64,000 nt of DNA, taken from Gaetbulibacter_A sp043876815 (lineage in GTDB: Bacteria > Bacteroidota > Bacteroidia > Flavobacteriales > Flavobacteriaceae). Position 1 is the first letter of the stretch. Each line of letters starts with the position of its first letter. Below, one piece after another: positions 15,075 through 24,724 of this stretch. The stretch is from the NCBI RefSeq assembly GCF_043876815.1, contig NZ_JBAWKA010000006.1, positions 1-64,000 of the forward strand. The letters are read 5' to 3'. The notes below the pieces were generated by a model. That model ran no database searches. It was not told where the DNA came from and saw only the letters and a program-made list of their open reading frames with translations. A program made the position numbers and the translations under genes.

Positions 15075-16097
15075 TTAACAAGAGTTCCGAATAACAAGTT
15101 CGGTGTCAATGATAACTTTCTTATGAGTAACTGGAATATTTTTTTGCTTGCATTCTATTTCATCAAATAATAAAACAGTGGAGGTTTCTCCCATTTTATA
15201 AGCGTTTTGATCAATGGAAGATAAACTTGGTGTTATTACTGAAGCCATAAACCAGTTACTAAAACCAAAAATGGCAATTTCATCAGGAATTTTGATACCT
15301 TGTTCATTAAAGTAGTTAATGGCACCTATAGCTAGCAAGTCATTAACCGTAAAAATGGCATCTACATTAGTACCGTGATCTTCAATGAGTTGTTTGGCCC
15401 GTAAATACCCTTCGCTAAAATCCGAATTTTTATCACATATATAAACCAAACTAGGATCGAATGGAATGCCATGATCTTCCAATGCTTTTTTATAGCCCAA
15501 AAACCGATCGATGGAATTTTGCGGATTTAAACTCCCTCGAAAATGAGAAATTCGTTTATGACCTTTCTTGATTAAATAACTAACGGCATTATAAGCCGCC
15601 TGCCTGTCATCAATGTAAACCTTTGAACATTGAATGAGTTTTGCAATCTTATCAAAAAGAATAAGCGGCACACCATAATCTATTATTTTTTGAAGGTGCT
15701 TAAAATCCTTGGTATTGTTGGATAATGAAACTAAAACGCCATCAACGCCCTTATTTAATAAAAGATCGACTTGTTTTTTTTCCAGCTCATAATCTTCGTT
15801 AGATTGCATGATGATTACCATGTAATTATAACTTTCAGCCTCCTTTAAAATAGCATCAAGGATACTAGAGAAAAAGAAATGTACCATCGTCGGGATAATA
15901 ACGCCTATGGTTTTAGATTGTTTTTTTCGAAGTCCTACAGCGAAGGAATTCGGAACATAGTTCAACTTTTCCGCTAAGGCTTTAACCTGAGCTTTAGTTT
16001 TTGGACTTACATCGGCGTAATCTTTTAAGGCTTTTGAAACAGTGGTTACCGAAATACCAAGTTGATTCGCTATATCTTTTAGGGTGGTAGGTTTCAT
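15075..16097 (-). CDS. LacI-family transcriptional regulator of the glucoside locus
   Basis: A 340-residue regulator. The N-terminal HTH (residues 4-30, TLKDIANQLGISVTTVSKAL) and hinge are followed by a periplasmic-binding-protein-like sugar-sensing domain (from about 62, KTIGVIIPTM...). It is divergent from the SusC gene, with a perfect 18-bp operator (16355-16372) in the shared 410-base region. An identical operator precedes the kinase/phosphorylase pair (40233-40250). It probably represses or activates the whole 16.5-43 kb locus in response to an internal sugar or sugar phosphate; the ligand is not known. Confidence 0.93.
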   Translation of the reverse strand: MKPTTLKDIANQLGISVTTVSKALKDYADVSPKTKAQVKALAEKLNYVPNSFAVGLRKKQSKTIGVIIPTMVHFFFSSILDAILKEAESYNYMVIIMQSNEDYELEKKQVDLLLNKGVDGVLVSLSNNTKDFKHLQKIIDYGVPLILFDKIAKLIQCSKVYIDDRQAAYNAVSYLIKKGHKRISHFRGSLNPQNSIDRFLGYKKALEDHGIPFDPSLVYICDKNSDFSEGYLRAKQLIEDHGTNVDAIFTVNDLLAIGAINYFNEQGIKIPDEIAIFGFSNWFMASVITPSLSSIDQNAYKMGETSTVLLFDEIECKQKNIPVTHKKVIIDTELVIRNSC

Positions 16098-16354
16098 GCT
16101 TGTCCTATTAATCCTTTAAAGGTTTGTTAAAAATTAGGTTAAAACTCTAAAGTTACATTAATTATTGGTTTTCAAAATCAAATTTATAGTTCGAGATATG
16201 GTGAATTTCTGTAATGTTTAGATTAAATGTAAAATTTACAATTTAATAAAATAAGCACCTTATTTTTATCATATTACCATTTAGACTTGATTTAATTCAT
16301 AATTATTGTATATTTAATGGTATAATATGAAGTTAAGATAAGGGTAATTGTTAA

Positions 16355-16372
16355 ATCGAAAACGTTTTCGAT
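16355..16372. promoter_or_regulatory. LacI-type operator upstream of susC
   Basis: ATCGAAAACGTTTTCGAT is a perfect 18-bp palindrome with the central CG step typical of LacI-family operators. It lies 136 bases before the SusC start and 258 bases before the LacI start, inside the divergent region 16098-16507. That region is otherwise AT-rich and should contain both promoters. The same 18 bases recur at 40233-40250. Confidence 0.85.
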
Positions 16373-16507
16373 AAGATTTCAGCCATTTTTATCAGCAAAT
16401 TTTTTTATTACAAAATAAGACAATTAAATTCGTTTTGTAATTAACAGTATTTTAACAATCACCGATAAATATTCTTAATTATTTATTAATTACTAACTAA
16501 ACTCAAT

Positions 16508-19500
16508 ATGAAAAACAAATTACTAAAGAAGCTTTTGCTTCCTTTGGCATTATTGCTTGGAAGCTTTATTTATGCTCAGACGGTAACAGGAACTGTTTCC
16601 GACGCCTCCGGACCATTACCAGGAGTAAACGTATTAGTAAAAGGAACATCGGTTGGTACTGTAACCGACTTTGATGGGAATTTTGAAATTGGTGCCACCA
16701 ATGGAGACGTGCTTGTGTTTTCCTACATCGGTTACAAAACACAGGAAGTCACTGTTTCAGGGGGTACCGTTAATGTAACTATGGCAGAAGATGCTGCGCT
16801 ACTTAGCGAAATTGTGGTTATCGGATATGGGCAAACAACTGTTAAAGATGCTACAGGAGCAGTGTCATCTGTACAGGCAGAAGATTTTAACAAAGGTATT
16901 ATTTCGTCGCCCGAACAATTGATTCAAGGTAAAACTGCCGGAATTCAAATTACTCAATCAAGTGGTGAACCCGGAGCGGGAATTTCTGTACGTATTAGGG
17001 GTACAGCCTCGATACGTTCTAACAATAACCCTTTGTTCGTTGTGGATGGTGTGCCTCTTGCTGGTGATGATACATCGGCCGGTGCTCAAGATATAGGATT
17101 TGGATCGAAGGGAGCTTCAAACCCATTAAACTTTATAAATCCAAATGATATCGCAAGTATAAGTGTTTTAAAAGATGCTTCTTCAACAGCTATTTATGGG
17201 TCCCGAGGTGCCAATGGCGTGGTTATTATTACTACTAAAACTGGACGAGGGGCAATTGGAGAATCCTGGGAGTATTCGGCTTCAGCAAGTTCCGCCTCTG
17301 TTGCAAACAGATATACTTTATTAGGTAGAGAGCAATTTTTAAGTGCTGTAACCCAATTTGGGGGTGATGCAGTCACGGCTGATGCAGGTTCAGATACAGA
17401 TTGGCAGGATTATATTTTTAGATCACCAATTTCCTTCAATAATAATTTAGCTTATAGCAATAGTTTTGAGAAGGGTTCAGTGCGAGCCACTTTTAGCTAT
17501 AGCGATCAAGAAGGTGTTATTATTGGTTCGGGCTTAGAAAGAATTACAGGTCGTATTAATGCCGAGCATCGCTTTTTTGATGATAAGCTTAAAATTGGGA
17601 TTCAAACCACCTACTCGAGAGAAAATAACAAAGGACCTGGTTTAAGTTCCAGTGCTGGATATCGAGGTGATTTATTAGGTTCTGCTTATTCTGCAAATCC
17701 AACCTGGCCAACAGATCCTACCTTTTCAGACCCTGGAGGTTTGGCAAGTCCTGCGGCGTTTGCAAATTATGTTAAAAATAAAACAAACACAGATAGAATT
17801 CTACTAAATGGGTTTGCTGAATATAAAGTTACTCCTGAATTAACAGCAAAACTCAACTTGGGTTATGATCAATCTAATTCGGATAGATACATTGCAGGTA
17901 GTGGTCTTGCCAGAAATATTGCTGATGATATTTTCGGAGTAGGTAGAGGCTTTTTAGGAACTGTAGATAATCTTAATCACTTATTAGAACTTACCGTTAA
18001 CTACAAAAAAGACTTTTCTAATTCTAAACTAGATGCCTTGGTTGGATATTCATTTCAAGATTTTAGAAAAAGTGGGAAAAATGTTTTAGCCCGTGGTTTT
18101 GGCAGTGTTGAAGACCCTAGTGCTATGTGGGATGTTATTAGACAATCAGCTGACTTGATTGAATCAAATATTAGCGGTAGTTATCAGCAATATGGGATAG
18201 CACCAAATGGTAACTTTATAAATAGATTATTTCCAACACCAGTTACAGATAATTTAACGGCACCTGCTAATTTGGGAGTCACAAGTATTTATGGAGATTT
18301 CTTTGACACTACAGATGAAATCCAATCCTTTTTTGCGAGGGTTAACTATACTATTGCCGATAAATATTTATTCACTGCGACTGTTAGAGCCGATGGTTCT
18401 TCTCGTTTTAGTTCAAATAATCAATATGGATATTTTCCTTCTGGAGCTTTCGCATGGAAAATTAATGAAGAAGATTTTATGGGAGACTTATTCTCTACTC
18501 TTAAACTACGTCTTAGTGCCGGTATTACAGGTAATCAAGATGGTTTAGGTTATGGAAGTTATTTGCGTAGAGAACGTTACGGAGCGCCTAATATTGAAAA
18601 TGGAGGAAACATAAATGTTCCTGGTTTGACGGCAGTTGCTTTTGCAAATCCAGATTTAAAATGGGAGCAAACCACATCCTACGGTATTGGACTTGATTTT
18701 GGTTTTGCGAATGAACGTTTAACAGGTAGTATTGATTTATACAGAAAAGAAACTAATGATTTACTACTGTCTGTTACAGCGGCGCAACCATCTCCTCAAC
18801 CTTTTTACTTTAGAAATTTAGATGCAACTGTGTTGAATCAGGGTATCGAATTTTCATTGAATTACGGTATTTTACAGCAGGAAGATTTAACTTGGGATGC
18901 TAGTTTTAACATTTCTTATAATAAAAACGAATTACAAAATTTTGCAGGTCAAATCCAAGCTGGGACTATTTATGGCCAGGGATTGTCAAATGCTTTTGCA
19001 CAAATGCTTGCAGGCGGATATCCATTGTTCTCGTATTTTTTGAGAGATTTCCAGGGATTTGATGCTAATGGTCAGCCTATAGGAGATATTCAAGACTTCG
19101 TTGGTAAATCTGCTTTGCCGGATATTACAGCTGGCTTTTCTACATATGCAAATTATAAGAATTGGAGTTTATCGGCTTATTTTGCAGGTCAATTTGGAGG
19201 TTATATTTATAACAATACCAGAAATGCATTCTTTACAGCAGGTGCTATTGCAGGAGGACGTAATGTAACTCCTGATGTATTAACTTCGGGTGAAGGTGGA
19301 AATGCTGAAGCCGCAGTATCAACAAGATTTTTAGAAAGCGGTGATTTTATTCGTTTGCAAAATTTAACTTTAGGATACGATTTTGACCTAAAAGAAGATT
19401 CTTTTCTGAAAATATTGCGTTTGTCTTTAACGGGTCAAAATCTTTTCGTTATTACACCGTATAGTGGGCCAGATCCTGAGGTTAGCACTCAAGCGCAGGG

Positions 19501-19591
19501 TACATTAAATAATCTTCCTACGGCAGGAATTGATTATGTATCGTATCCTCGACCAATAACAATTACGTTTGGGCTTAATGCTAAATTTTAA
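16508..19591 (+). CDS. SusC-family TonB-dependent outer-membrane receptor
   Basis: A 1027-residue protein with a signal peptide (1-23, ending FIYAQ), an N-terminal carboxypeptidase-D-regulatory-like domain (25-105), the plug with GYGQTTVKDATGAVSSV and the conserved VLKDASSTAIYGSRGANGVV (about 220-240), and a C-terminal beta-barrel ending in FGLNAKF. It imports oligosaccharides with the partner SusD, which starts 12 bases downstream. It is the first gene of the LacI-controlled locus. The substrate cannot be read from the sequence, but the neighbouring GH13, GH97 and trehalase suggest alpha-glucosides. The 16 bases before the ATG recur before the GH13 gene at 30636. Confidence 0.95.
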   Translation: MKNKLLKKLLLPLALLLGSFIYAQTVTGTVSDASGPLPGVNVLVKGTSVGTVTDFDGNFEIGATNGDVLVFSYIGYKTQEVTVSGGTVNVTMAEDAALLSEIVVIGYGQTTVKDATGAVSSVQAEDFNKGIISSPEQLIQGKTAGIQITQSSGEPGAGISVRIRGTASIRSNNNPLFVVDGVPLAGDDTSAGAQDIGFGSKGASNPLNFINPNDIASISVLKDASSTAIYGSRGANGVVIITTKTGRGAIGESWEYSASASSASVANRYTLLGREQFLSAVTQFGGDAVTADAGSDTDWQDYIFRSPISFNNNLAYSNSFEKGSVRATFSYSDQEGVIIGSGLERITGRINAEHRFFDDKLKIGIQTTYSRENNKGPGLSSSAGYRGDLLGSAYSANPTWPTDPTFSDPGGLASPAAFANYVKNKTNTDRILLNGFAEYKVTPELTAKLNLGYDQSNSDRYIAGSGLARNIADDIFGVGRGFLGTVDNLNHLLELTVNYKKDFSNSKLDALVGYSFQDFRKSGKNVLARGFGSVEDPSAMWDVIRQSADLIESNISGSYQQYGIAPNGNFINRLFPTPVTDNLTAPANLGVTSIYGDFFDTTDEIQSFFARVNYTIADKYLFTATVRADGSSRFSSNNQYGYFPSGAFAWKINEEDFMGDLFSTLKLRLSAGITGNQDGLGYGSYLRRERYGAPNIENGGNINVPGLTAVAFANPDLKWEQTTSYGIGLDFGFANERLTGSIDLYRKETNDLLLSVTAAQPSPQPFYFRNLDATVLNQGIEFSLNYGILQQEDLTWDASFNISYNKNELQNFAGQIQAGTIYGQGLSNAFAQMLAGGYPLFSYFLRDFQGFDANGQPIGDIQDFVGKSALPDITAGFSTYANYKNWSLSAYFAGQFGGYIYNNTRNAFFTAGAIAGGRNVTPDVLTSGEGGNAEAAVSTRFLESGDFIRLQNLTLGYDFDLKEDSFLKILRLSLTGQNLFVITPYSGPDPEVSTQAQGTLNNLPTAGIDYVSYPRPITITFGLNAKF

Positions 19592-19603
19592 AAAAACAGA
19601 AAA

Positions 19604-21151
19604 ATGAAAAAAATATCAATTAATTTAAATTTACTTTTTAGCTTAATAGCTTTAGTAATGATGTCATCTTGTACAGATTTGGAATTGATCGCAGATGACT
19701 CAATAATATCGAAAGATAGTGGAGGAGGATTTACGGGTGTTGAAGATCCCGCAGGTTCCTTGAACAACGTTTATAATCAATTCAATGGAATTTACGGCAC
19801 GCAAGAAAACGTGTATGCCTTATCAGAAGTATCTTCCGATGAATATTTGGTTCCTACTCGTGGGACGGATTGGGGAGATAATGGTATTTGGAGAACTTTG
19901 CACCTTCATAGTTGGACTGCAGGACATAAATTCATATTAGATACTTGGAACTCATTTAATCAAATGGCATATAACTGTAATGAGATTATTGATTCGAGAA
20001 GTGGGTCCTCAGCTCAACAAATTGCCGAAGCAAAGTTTATAAGAGCCTATGCTATGTGGCAGATATTGGATAACTTCGGTCAAGTGCCATTTAGGGAAGT
20101 AGATGAAGGGCCAGAAGTTAACCCAAAAGTACTATCAGGTACCGAAGCTTTAACAGCCATTTTAGATGATTTAGATGCTGCTCTTCCAGATCTACCTTCA
20201 GTAGGTCCTTTGGGAGCAACAAATAGGGCAAGTAAAGCTGCGGCCTATTTTTTAAAAGCCAGAGTATTGTTGAATGCTGGTATCTATAGAGGAGGCACAA
20301 GTCCAGAAGCAAGCGATATGCCCGGGGTAATCGCAGCAGTTGATGCTATTACAAGTGAAGGTTTTCAATTGAATGATGGTTACTTTGAAATGTTTGACGC
20401 AGATGCAGAAAGTAGTGAAAGAATTTTTTATTGTAATGCCGGTCAGGGCAGTAGAATGTGGAAAGGTTTGCATTATAGTCAAGGTCATCCTGATAACCCT
20501 GGTGGTGGTTGGAATGGTTTTACAACCTTAGCTGCTTTTTATGATTCTTTCGAAGGTAATCCAAATTCTAATTATGTGGGTGATGGTCAAGAAGAACGCA
20601 GAGGTTGGGTGCCTGATGCTACTACAGCCAATTCTGATAATAATGGTTTTGGATATGGATTCTTAATAGGGCAACAGTATAATGCCGCTGGTCAAGAATT
20701 AGATGCTAGAGGAGGTAAAAAGCTAATTTTCACCAGAGAGTTACCTGGATTGGTAGGTAATAGTGATGTTACCGGTATCCGAGTGTTGAAATATTCACCT
20801 GCAAATGGTGCATTTTCAGCTCCTGTTCTTCTTTTTAGATATGCTGACGCCTATTTGATGAAAGCTGAGGCCATGATGCGTAGTGGTGATGACGTTACTC
20901 AAATGGTAAATGATTTAAGAGTCTTAAGAAAGGCACAACCACTTGGAAGTGTTACTGAAGATGATATGCTGGCTGAACGAGGAAGGGAATTATACGATGA
21001 GCATGTGAGACGAATGGATTTAATTCGTTTTAACAAATTTGCGACACCTTGGGAACTTAAAGAAAGTACGGATGAAACTAGAAGTTTATTCCCGATACCT
21101 ACAAATGCAATTTTATCTAATCCTAATTTAGTTCAGAATCCAGGATATTAA
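19604..21151 (+). CDS. SusD-family glycan-binding lipoprotein
   Basis: A 515-residue outer-surface lipoprotein with lipobox MMSSC (Cys near residue 23). The helical SusD/RagB body has AKFIRAYAMWQILDNFGQVPF (about 145-165), TPR-like repeats around 205-225 and the C-terminal signature with LLFRYADAYLMKAEAM and RGRELYDEHVRRMDLIRF. It captures glycan for the adjacent SusC; the pair is separated by 12 bases. A strong terminator follows at 21173-21210, so SusC/SusD can be expressed more strongly than the downstream genes. Confidence 0.95.
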   Translation: MKKISINLNLLFSLIALVMMSSCTDLELIADDSIISKDSGGGFTGVEDPAGSLNNVYNQFNGIYGTQENVYALSEVSSDEYLVPTRGTDWGDNGIWRTLHLHSWTAGHKFILDTWNSFNQMAYNCNEIIDSRSGSSAQQIAEAKFIRAYAMWQILDNFGQVPFREVDEGPEVNPKVLSGTEALTAILDDLDAALPDLPSVGPLGATNRASKAAAYFLKARVLLNAGIYRGGTSPEASDMPGVIAAVDAITSEGFQLNDGYFEMFDADAESSERIFYCNAGQGSRMWKGLHYSQGHPDNPGGGWNGFTTLAAFYDSFEGNPNSNYVGDGQEERRGWVPDATTANSDNNGFGYGFLIGQQYNAAGQELDARGGKKLIFTRELPGLVGNSDVTGIRVLKYSPANGAFSAPVLLFRYADAYLMKAEAMMRSGDDVTQMVNDLRVLRKAQPLGSVTEDDMLAERGRELYDEHVRRMDLIRFNKFATPWELKESTDETRSLFPIPTNAILSNPNLVQNPGY

Positions 21152-21172
21152 TAACTTAAAATTTGATTGTTT

Positions 21173-21210
21173 AAACAAAGAGGATATTTTAAAATACATC
21201 CTCTTTGTTT
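21173..21210 (+). terminator. Terminator after the susCD pair
   Basis: A 13-bp perfect stem (AAACAAAGAGGAT with ATCCTCTTTGTTT) around a 12-base loop lies 22 bases after the SusD stop. Further T-rich sequence follows. The remaining bases to 21403 are AT-rich and probably carry the promoter of the next gene; no motif there is clear enough to call. Confidence 0.8.
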
Positions 21211-21403
21211 GTTTATATCAGACTTGAACTCTTGAAAATGTTACGTGTGAATGTTTTTAAAAAGCAACTATACCATAATTTTAAATGAATTTTCGATAAT
21301 ATCACAATTCGAATATCTTTAATTTGGAACAAAATTTCAATGAAATTATTAATAACTTTCTAGTCTAAATTAAATCATAATTATACCCTTTAATGATAGC
21401 GAA

Positions 21404-24400
21404 ATGAAAATACCATCGCAACAAATCAAATTATTAATAGTTTTAGTTATTGCTTTTTGTTTTAGTTCATGTGAATCAAATAAACAGCAGGAAACCATCG
21501 ATAAAGAACTTGAAAATACCTTATTCACCTTAAAGGACACAAGTGAAACAGGAATTCACTTTATAAACAAGGTCGAGAACGAAAAGGATTTTAATATTTT
21601 TAAGTATCGGAATTTTTATAATGGCGGAGGCGTTGCTATTGGGGATATTAACAATGATGGTTTGCCTGATGTTTATTTAACCGCGAATCGAACCAAAAAT
21701 AAAATATATCTCAATAAAGGTAACTTTAAATTTGAAGATATCACACAAAGTTCAAATGCTGGTGGTAGTAAGTCATGGTCTACTGGAGTTGTTATGGTTG
21801 ATATAAATGGTGATGGTTTTTTAGATATTTATGTATGTAATGCCGGAAATTCAAAAGAAGATCTTCAAAAAAATGAACTGTTTATCAACAATGGCGATTT
21901 GACTTTTACGGAAAATGCAGAAGAATATAATTTGGCTGATAGCGGTTTTACTACCCATGCAGCTTTTTTTGACTATGATCAAGATGGCGATCTTGATGCC
22001 TATATTTTGAATAATAGTTTTATTCCAGTTAATAGTTTGGGATATTCCAACAAAAGAGATTTAAGAGGTAATAACTGGGATGTGCCTGAAATGTTTAAAG
22101 GAGGTGGAGATAAGTTATTGCGAAATGACAATGGTAAATTTACAGATGTAAGCGAAGAAGCCGGGATTTATGGCAGTTTAATAGGGTTTGGTCTGGGAGT
22201 TACCGTGGGTGATGTTAACAATGATTTGTTGCCAGATATATATGTTTCAAATGATTTTTATGAACGCGATTATTTATATATCAATAATGGCGATGGGACT
22301 TTTACGGAAGATATAAAGAATCGCATGGGCCATTTAAGCATGTCATCTATGGGCGCAGACATGGCCGATATCAACAACGATGGTCAACCGGAAATTTTTG
22401 TTACTGACATGCTCCCAGAAGGAGATGCCCGACTTAAAAACACCAGTAATTTTGATGGATATGATATCTTTCAGCTTAAAAAAGGGAAAGACTTTTATAA
22501 TCAATACATGCAGAATACAATGCAGTTGAATAATGGAGACAATACATTTTCAGAAATTGCATTTTACAGTGGGGTGGCGGAGACGGATTGGTCATGGGGT
22601 GCCTTGCTTTTTGATATGGATAATGATGGTTACAAAGATATTTATGTTTGCAATGGTATTTATAAAGACTTAACGAATCAGGATTTTATTGAATTTTTTG
22701 CCAATGAAATGTATCAAAAAATGGCTATTTCGGGAGTTAAGACTTCTCAGGATTCAATTATAAATATTATGCCATCCACGCCGGTGGTTAACTATGCTTA
22801 TAGAAATAATCGCGATTTAACATTCACTAATGAAACAAAACAATGGGGTTTTAGCCATCCCAGTTTTTCAAATGGTGCTGCTTACGGCGATCTGGATAAT
22901 GATGGCGATCTTGACCTCATTGTCAATAATTTGAATATGCCACTATTTGTATACGAAAACAATTCAAATAAAAACTACTTAAAGGTTTATTTAAAAGGCG
23001 AAAAACCAAATACCTTCGCTGTAGGAAGTATTGTTGAATTGTTTGTAAATGGAAAAACACTTCGTCAAGAATTAATACCCTCTCGTGGGTTTCAATCATC
23101 TATTGAATACACCATGACATTTGGATTAGGAACCGCTAAACAAGCAGATTCAATAAAGGTCATTTGGCCTAATAAAAACATACAGCATATTGGTGCGACA
23201 AAAGCTAATCAATCTGTGGTGTTTAAAATGCAAGATGCTAAGGATAAATATGAACCAAATAAAGTTAAAGTCCCCAAAAAATACTTTATTGAAGTTGAAA
23301 GTGCTATAAAACCTCATAAAGAAGACATCTATATAGATTTCAATTATGAAGGTCTCATTCCTAAAATGCTTTCAAGAGAAGGGCCTGCAATAGCCATAGG
23401 CGATATTGATATTGATGGAAATGACGACGTTTTTATAGGTGGCGCCAATAATCAAACAGGACAATTGTACCTTCAGAAAAAAAGTGGTGAACTAACACCT
23501 TCAAGTTTTACTACTGAAGCTTTTTTTGAAGATACCTGCGCAATTTTTATTGATATTGATAATGATAACGATTTGGATTTGGTTGTTGGGTCAGGGGGTA
23601 ATTTTCATGGCGCAAGAACAGGTGTAAGAGCTTATGTTAACGATGGAAATGGAAAATTTAGCGATTATAAAATTTTAATGAGAACCAATACAAATATTTC
23701 TTCTATTGCTCCTCATGATTTTGATGGTGACGGGGATGTTGATTTATTTGTTTCCAGTTTAAGTGTTGTAGGAACTTATGGTATGACCCCACAAAATGCC
23801 CTTCTGGAAAACGATGGTAAAGGCAATTTTACTAATGTCACCAATGAAAAGGCGCCTAAAACAAAATCAATAGGAATGTCCTCAGATGCCATTTGGCAGG
23901 ATATTGATGGTGATAAAATAAAGGATTTAATTGTGGTTGGACAATGGATGTCTCCTAAAATATTTAAGAATACAGGAGCACAATTAGAAGAATATGCTAC
24001 AAGCTTAAGTGATTATCCCGGCTGGTATAATACGGTAGAAGCGAAAGATTTGGATCATGATGGCGATATGGACCTTATTTTGGGAAATCGTGGTTTAAAT
24101 TCAATTTATGAAGCGGATAAAGAACATCCTGCTAAAATGTACATTAACGATTTTGATGCCAATGGCACTATTGAACAGATTTTCACAAGAACCATCAATG
24201 GAAAAGATGTTCCAATTCATTTAAAAAAAGAACTCACCGGTCAAATCGTATCGCTTAAAAAACAAAATTTAAAGTTTAGTGAATATGCCACGAAATCAAT
24301 TGACGAGCTTTTTTCAAAAAGTGTTCTTGATGCTTCTAAAGTAAAAGAGGTCACGACATTTTCGAGTTATATAGCTTATAATAATGGCAATGGTAATTTC

Positions 24401-24724
24401 ACAATAAAGCAATTACCGGCTGAAGCTCAGTTTTCTTGTATATGTGATATTGAATGTCAGGATATCAATGAAGATGGTAATCTTGATCTCATCGTGGGAG
24501 GAAACGATTTTGGCTTTAAACCTCAGTTTTCCCGCTTAGATGCCAATGAAGGATTGGTGTTGTTTGGAGATGCGAAAGGAAATTTCAAAACTCAAACAAG
24601 CACTGGATTTAAGGTTGTAGGCGAAGTAAAAGTTATAGACTGGTTTAGAGATAAGTCTGATAGAAAATATTTAATCGTCGGTATCAATAACAATAAACCA
24701 AGAATATTTAAAGTAAATGAATAA
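21404..24724 (+). CDS. FG-GAP/VCBS-repeat lipoprotein with ASPIC/UnbV domain (paralog 1)
   Basis: A 1106-residue surface lipoprotein (lipobox FSSC, Cys near residue 24). Many calcium-type loops of the FG-GAP/VCBS kind are present, for example DINNDGLPDVY, DINGDGFLDIY, DYDQDGDLDAY and DIDNDNDLDLV, which together build beta-propellers. An ASPIC/UnbV region lies at about 540-600 (GSIVELFVNGKTLRQELIPS...SIKVIWPN). Such proteins often accompany SusC/SusD in marine Bacteroidota; binding of glycan or protein at the surface is presumed, not proven. It overlaps the next gene by 8 bases and is paralogous to it. Confidence 0.9.
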   Translation: MKIPSQQIKLLIVLVIAFCFSSCESNKQQETIDKELENTLFTLKDTSETGIHFINKVENEKDFNIFKYRNFYNGGGVAIGDINNDGLPDVYLTANRTKNKIYLNKGNFKFEDITQSSNAGGSKSWSTGVVMVDINGDGFLDIYVCNAGNSKEDLQKNELFINNGDLTFTENAEEYNLADSGFTTHAAFFDYDQDGDLDAYILNNSFIPVNSLGYSNKRDLRGNNWDVPEMFKGGGDKLLRNDNGKFTDVSEEAGIYGSLIGFGLGVTVGDVNNDLLPDIYVSNDFYERDYLYINNGDGTFTEDIKNRMGHLSMSSMGADMADINNDGQPEIFVTDMLPEGDARLKNTSNFDGYDIFQLKKGKDFYNQYMQNTMQLNNGDNTFSEIAFYSGVAETDWSWGALLFDMDNDGYKDIYVCNGIYKDLTNQDFIEFFANEMYQKMAISGVKTSQDSIINIMPSTPVVNYAYRNNRDLTFTNETKQWGFSHPSFSNGAAYGDLDNDGDLDLIVNNLNMPLFVYENNSNKNYLKVYLKGEKPNTFAVGSIVELFVNGKTLRQELIPSRGFQSSIEYTMTFGLGTAKQADSIKVIWPNKNIQHIGATKANQSVVFKMQDAKDKYEPNKVKVPKKYFIEVESAIKPHKEDIYIDFNYEGLIPKMLSREGPAIAIGDIDIDGNDDVFIGGANNQTGQLYLQKKSGELTPSSFTTEAFFEDTCAIFIDIDNDNDLDLVVGSGGNFHGARTGVRAYVNDGNGKFSDYKILMRTNTNISSIAPHDFDGDGDVDLFVSSLSVVGTYGMTPQNALLENDGKGNFTNVTNEKAPKTKSIGMSSDAIWQDIDGDKIKDLIVVGQWMSPKIFKNTGAQLEEYATSLSDYPGWYNTVEAKDLDHDGDMDLILGNRGLNSIYEADKEHPAKMYINDFDANGTIEQIFTRTINGKDVPIHLKKELTGQIVSLKKQNLKFSEYATKSIDELFSKSVLDASKVKEVTTFSSYIAYNNGNGNFTIKQLPAEAQFSCICDIECQDINEDGNLDLIVGGNDFGFKPQFSRLDANEGLVLFGDAKGNFKTQTSTGFKVVGEVKVIDWFRDKSDRKYLIVGINNNKPRIFKVNE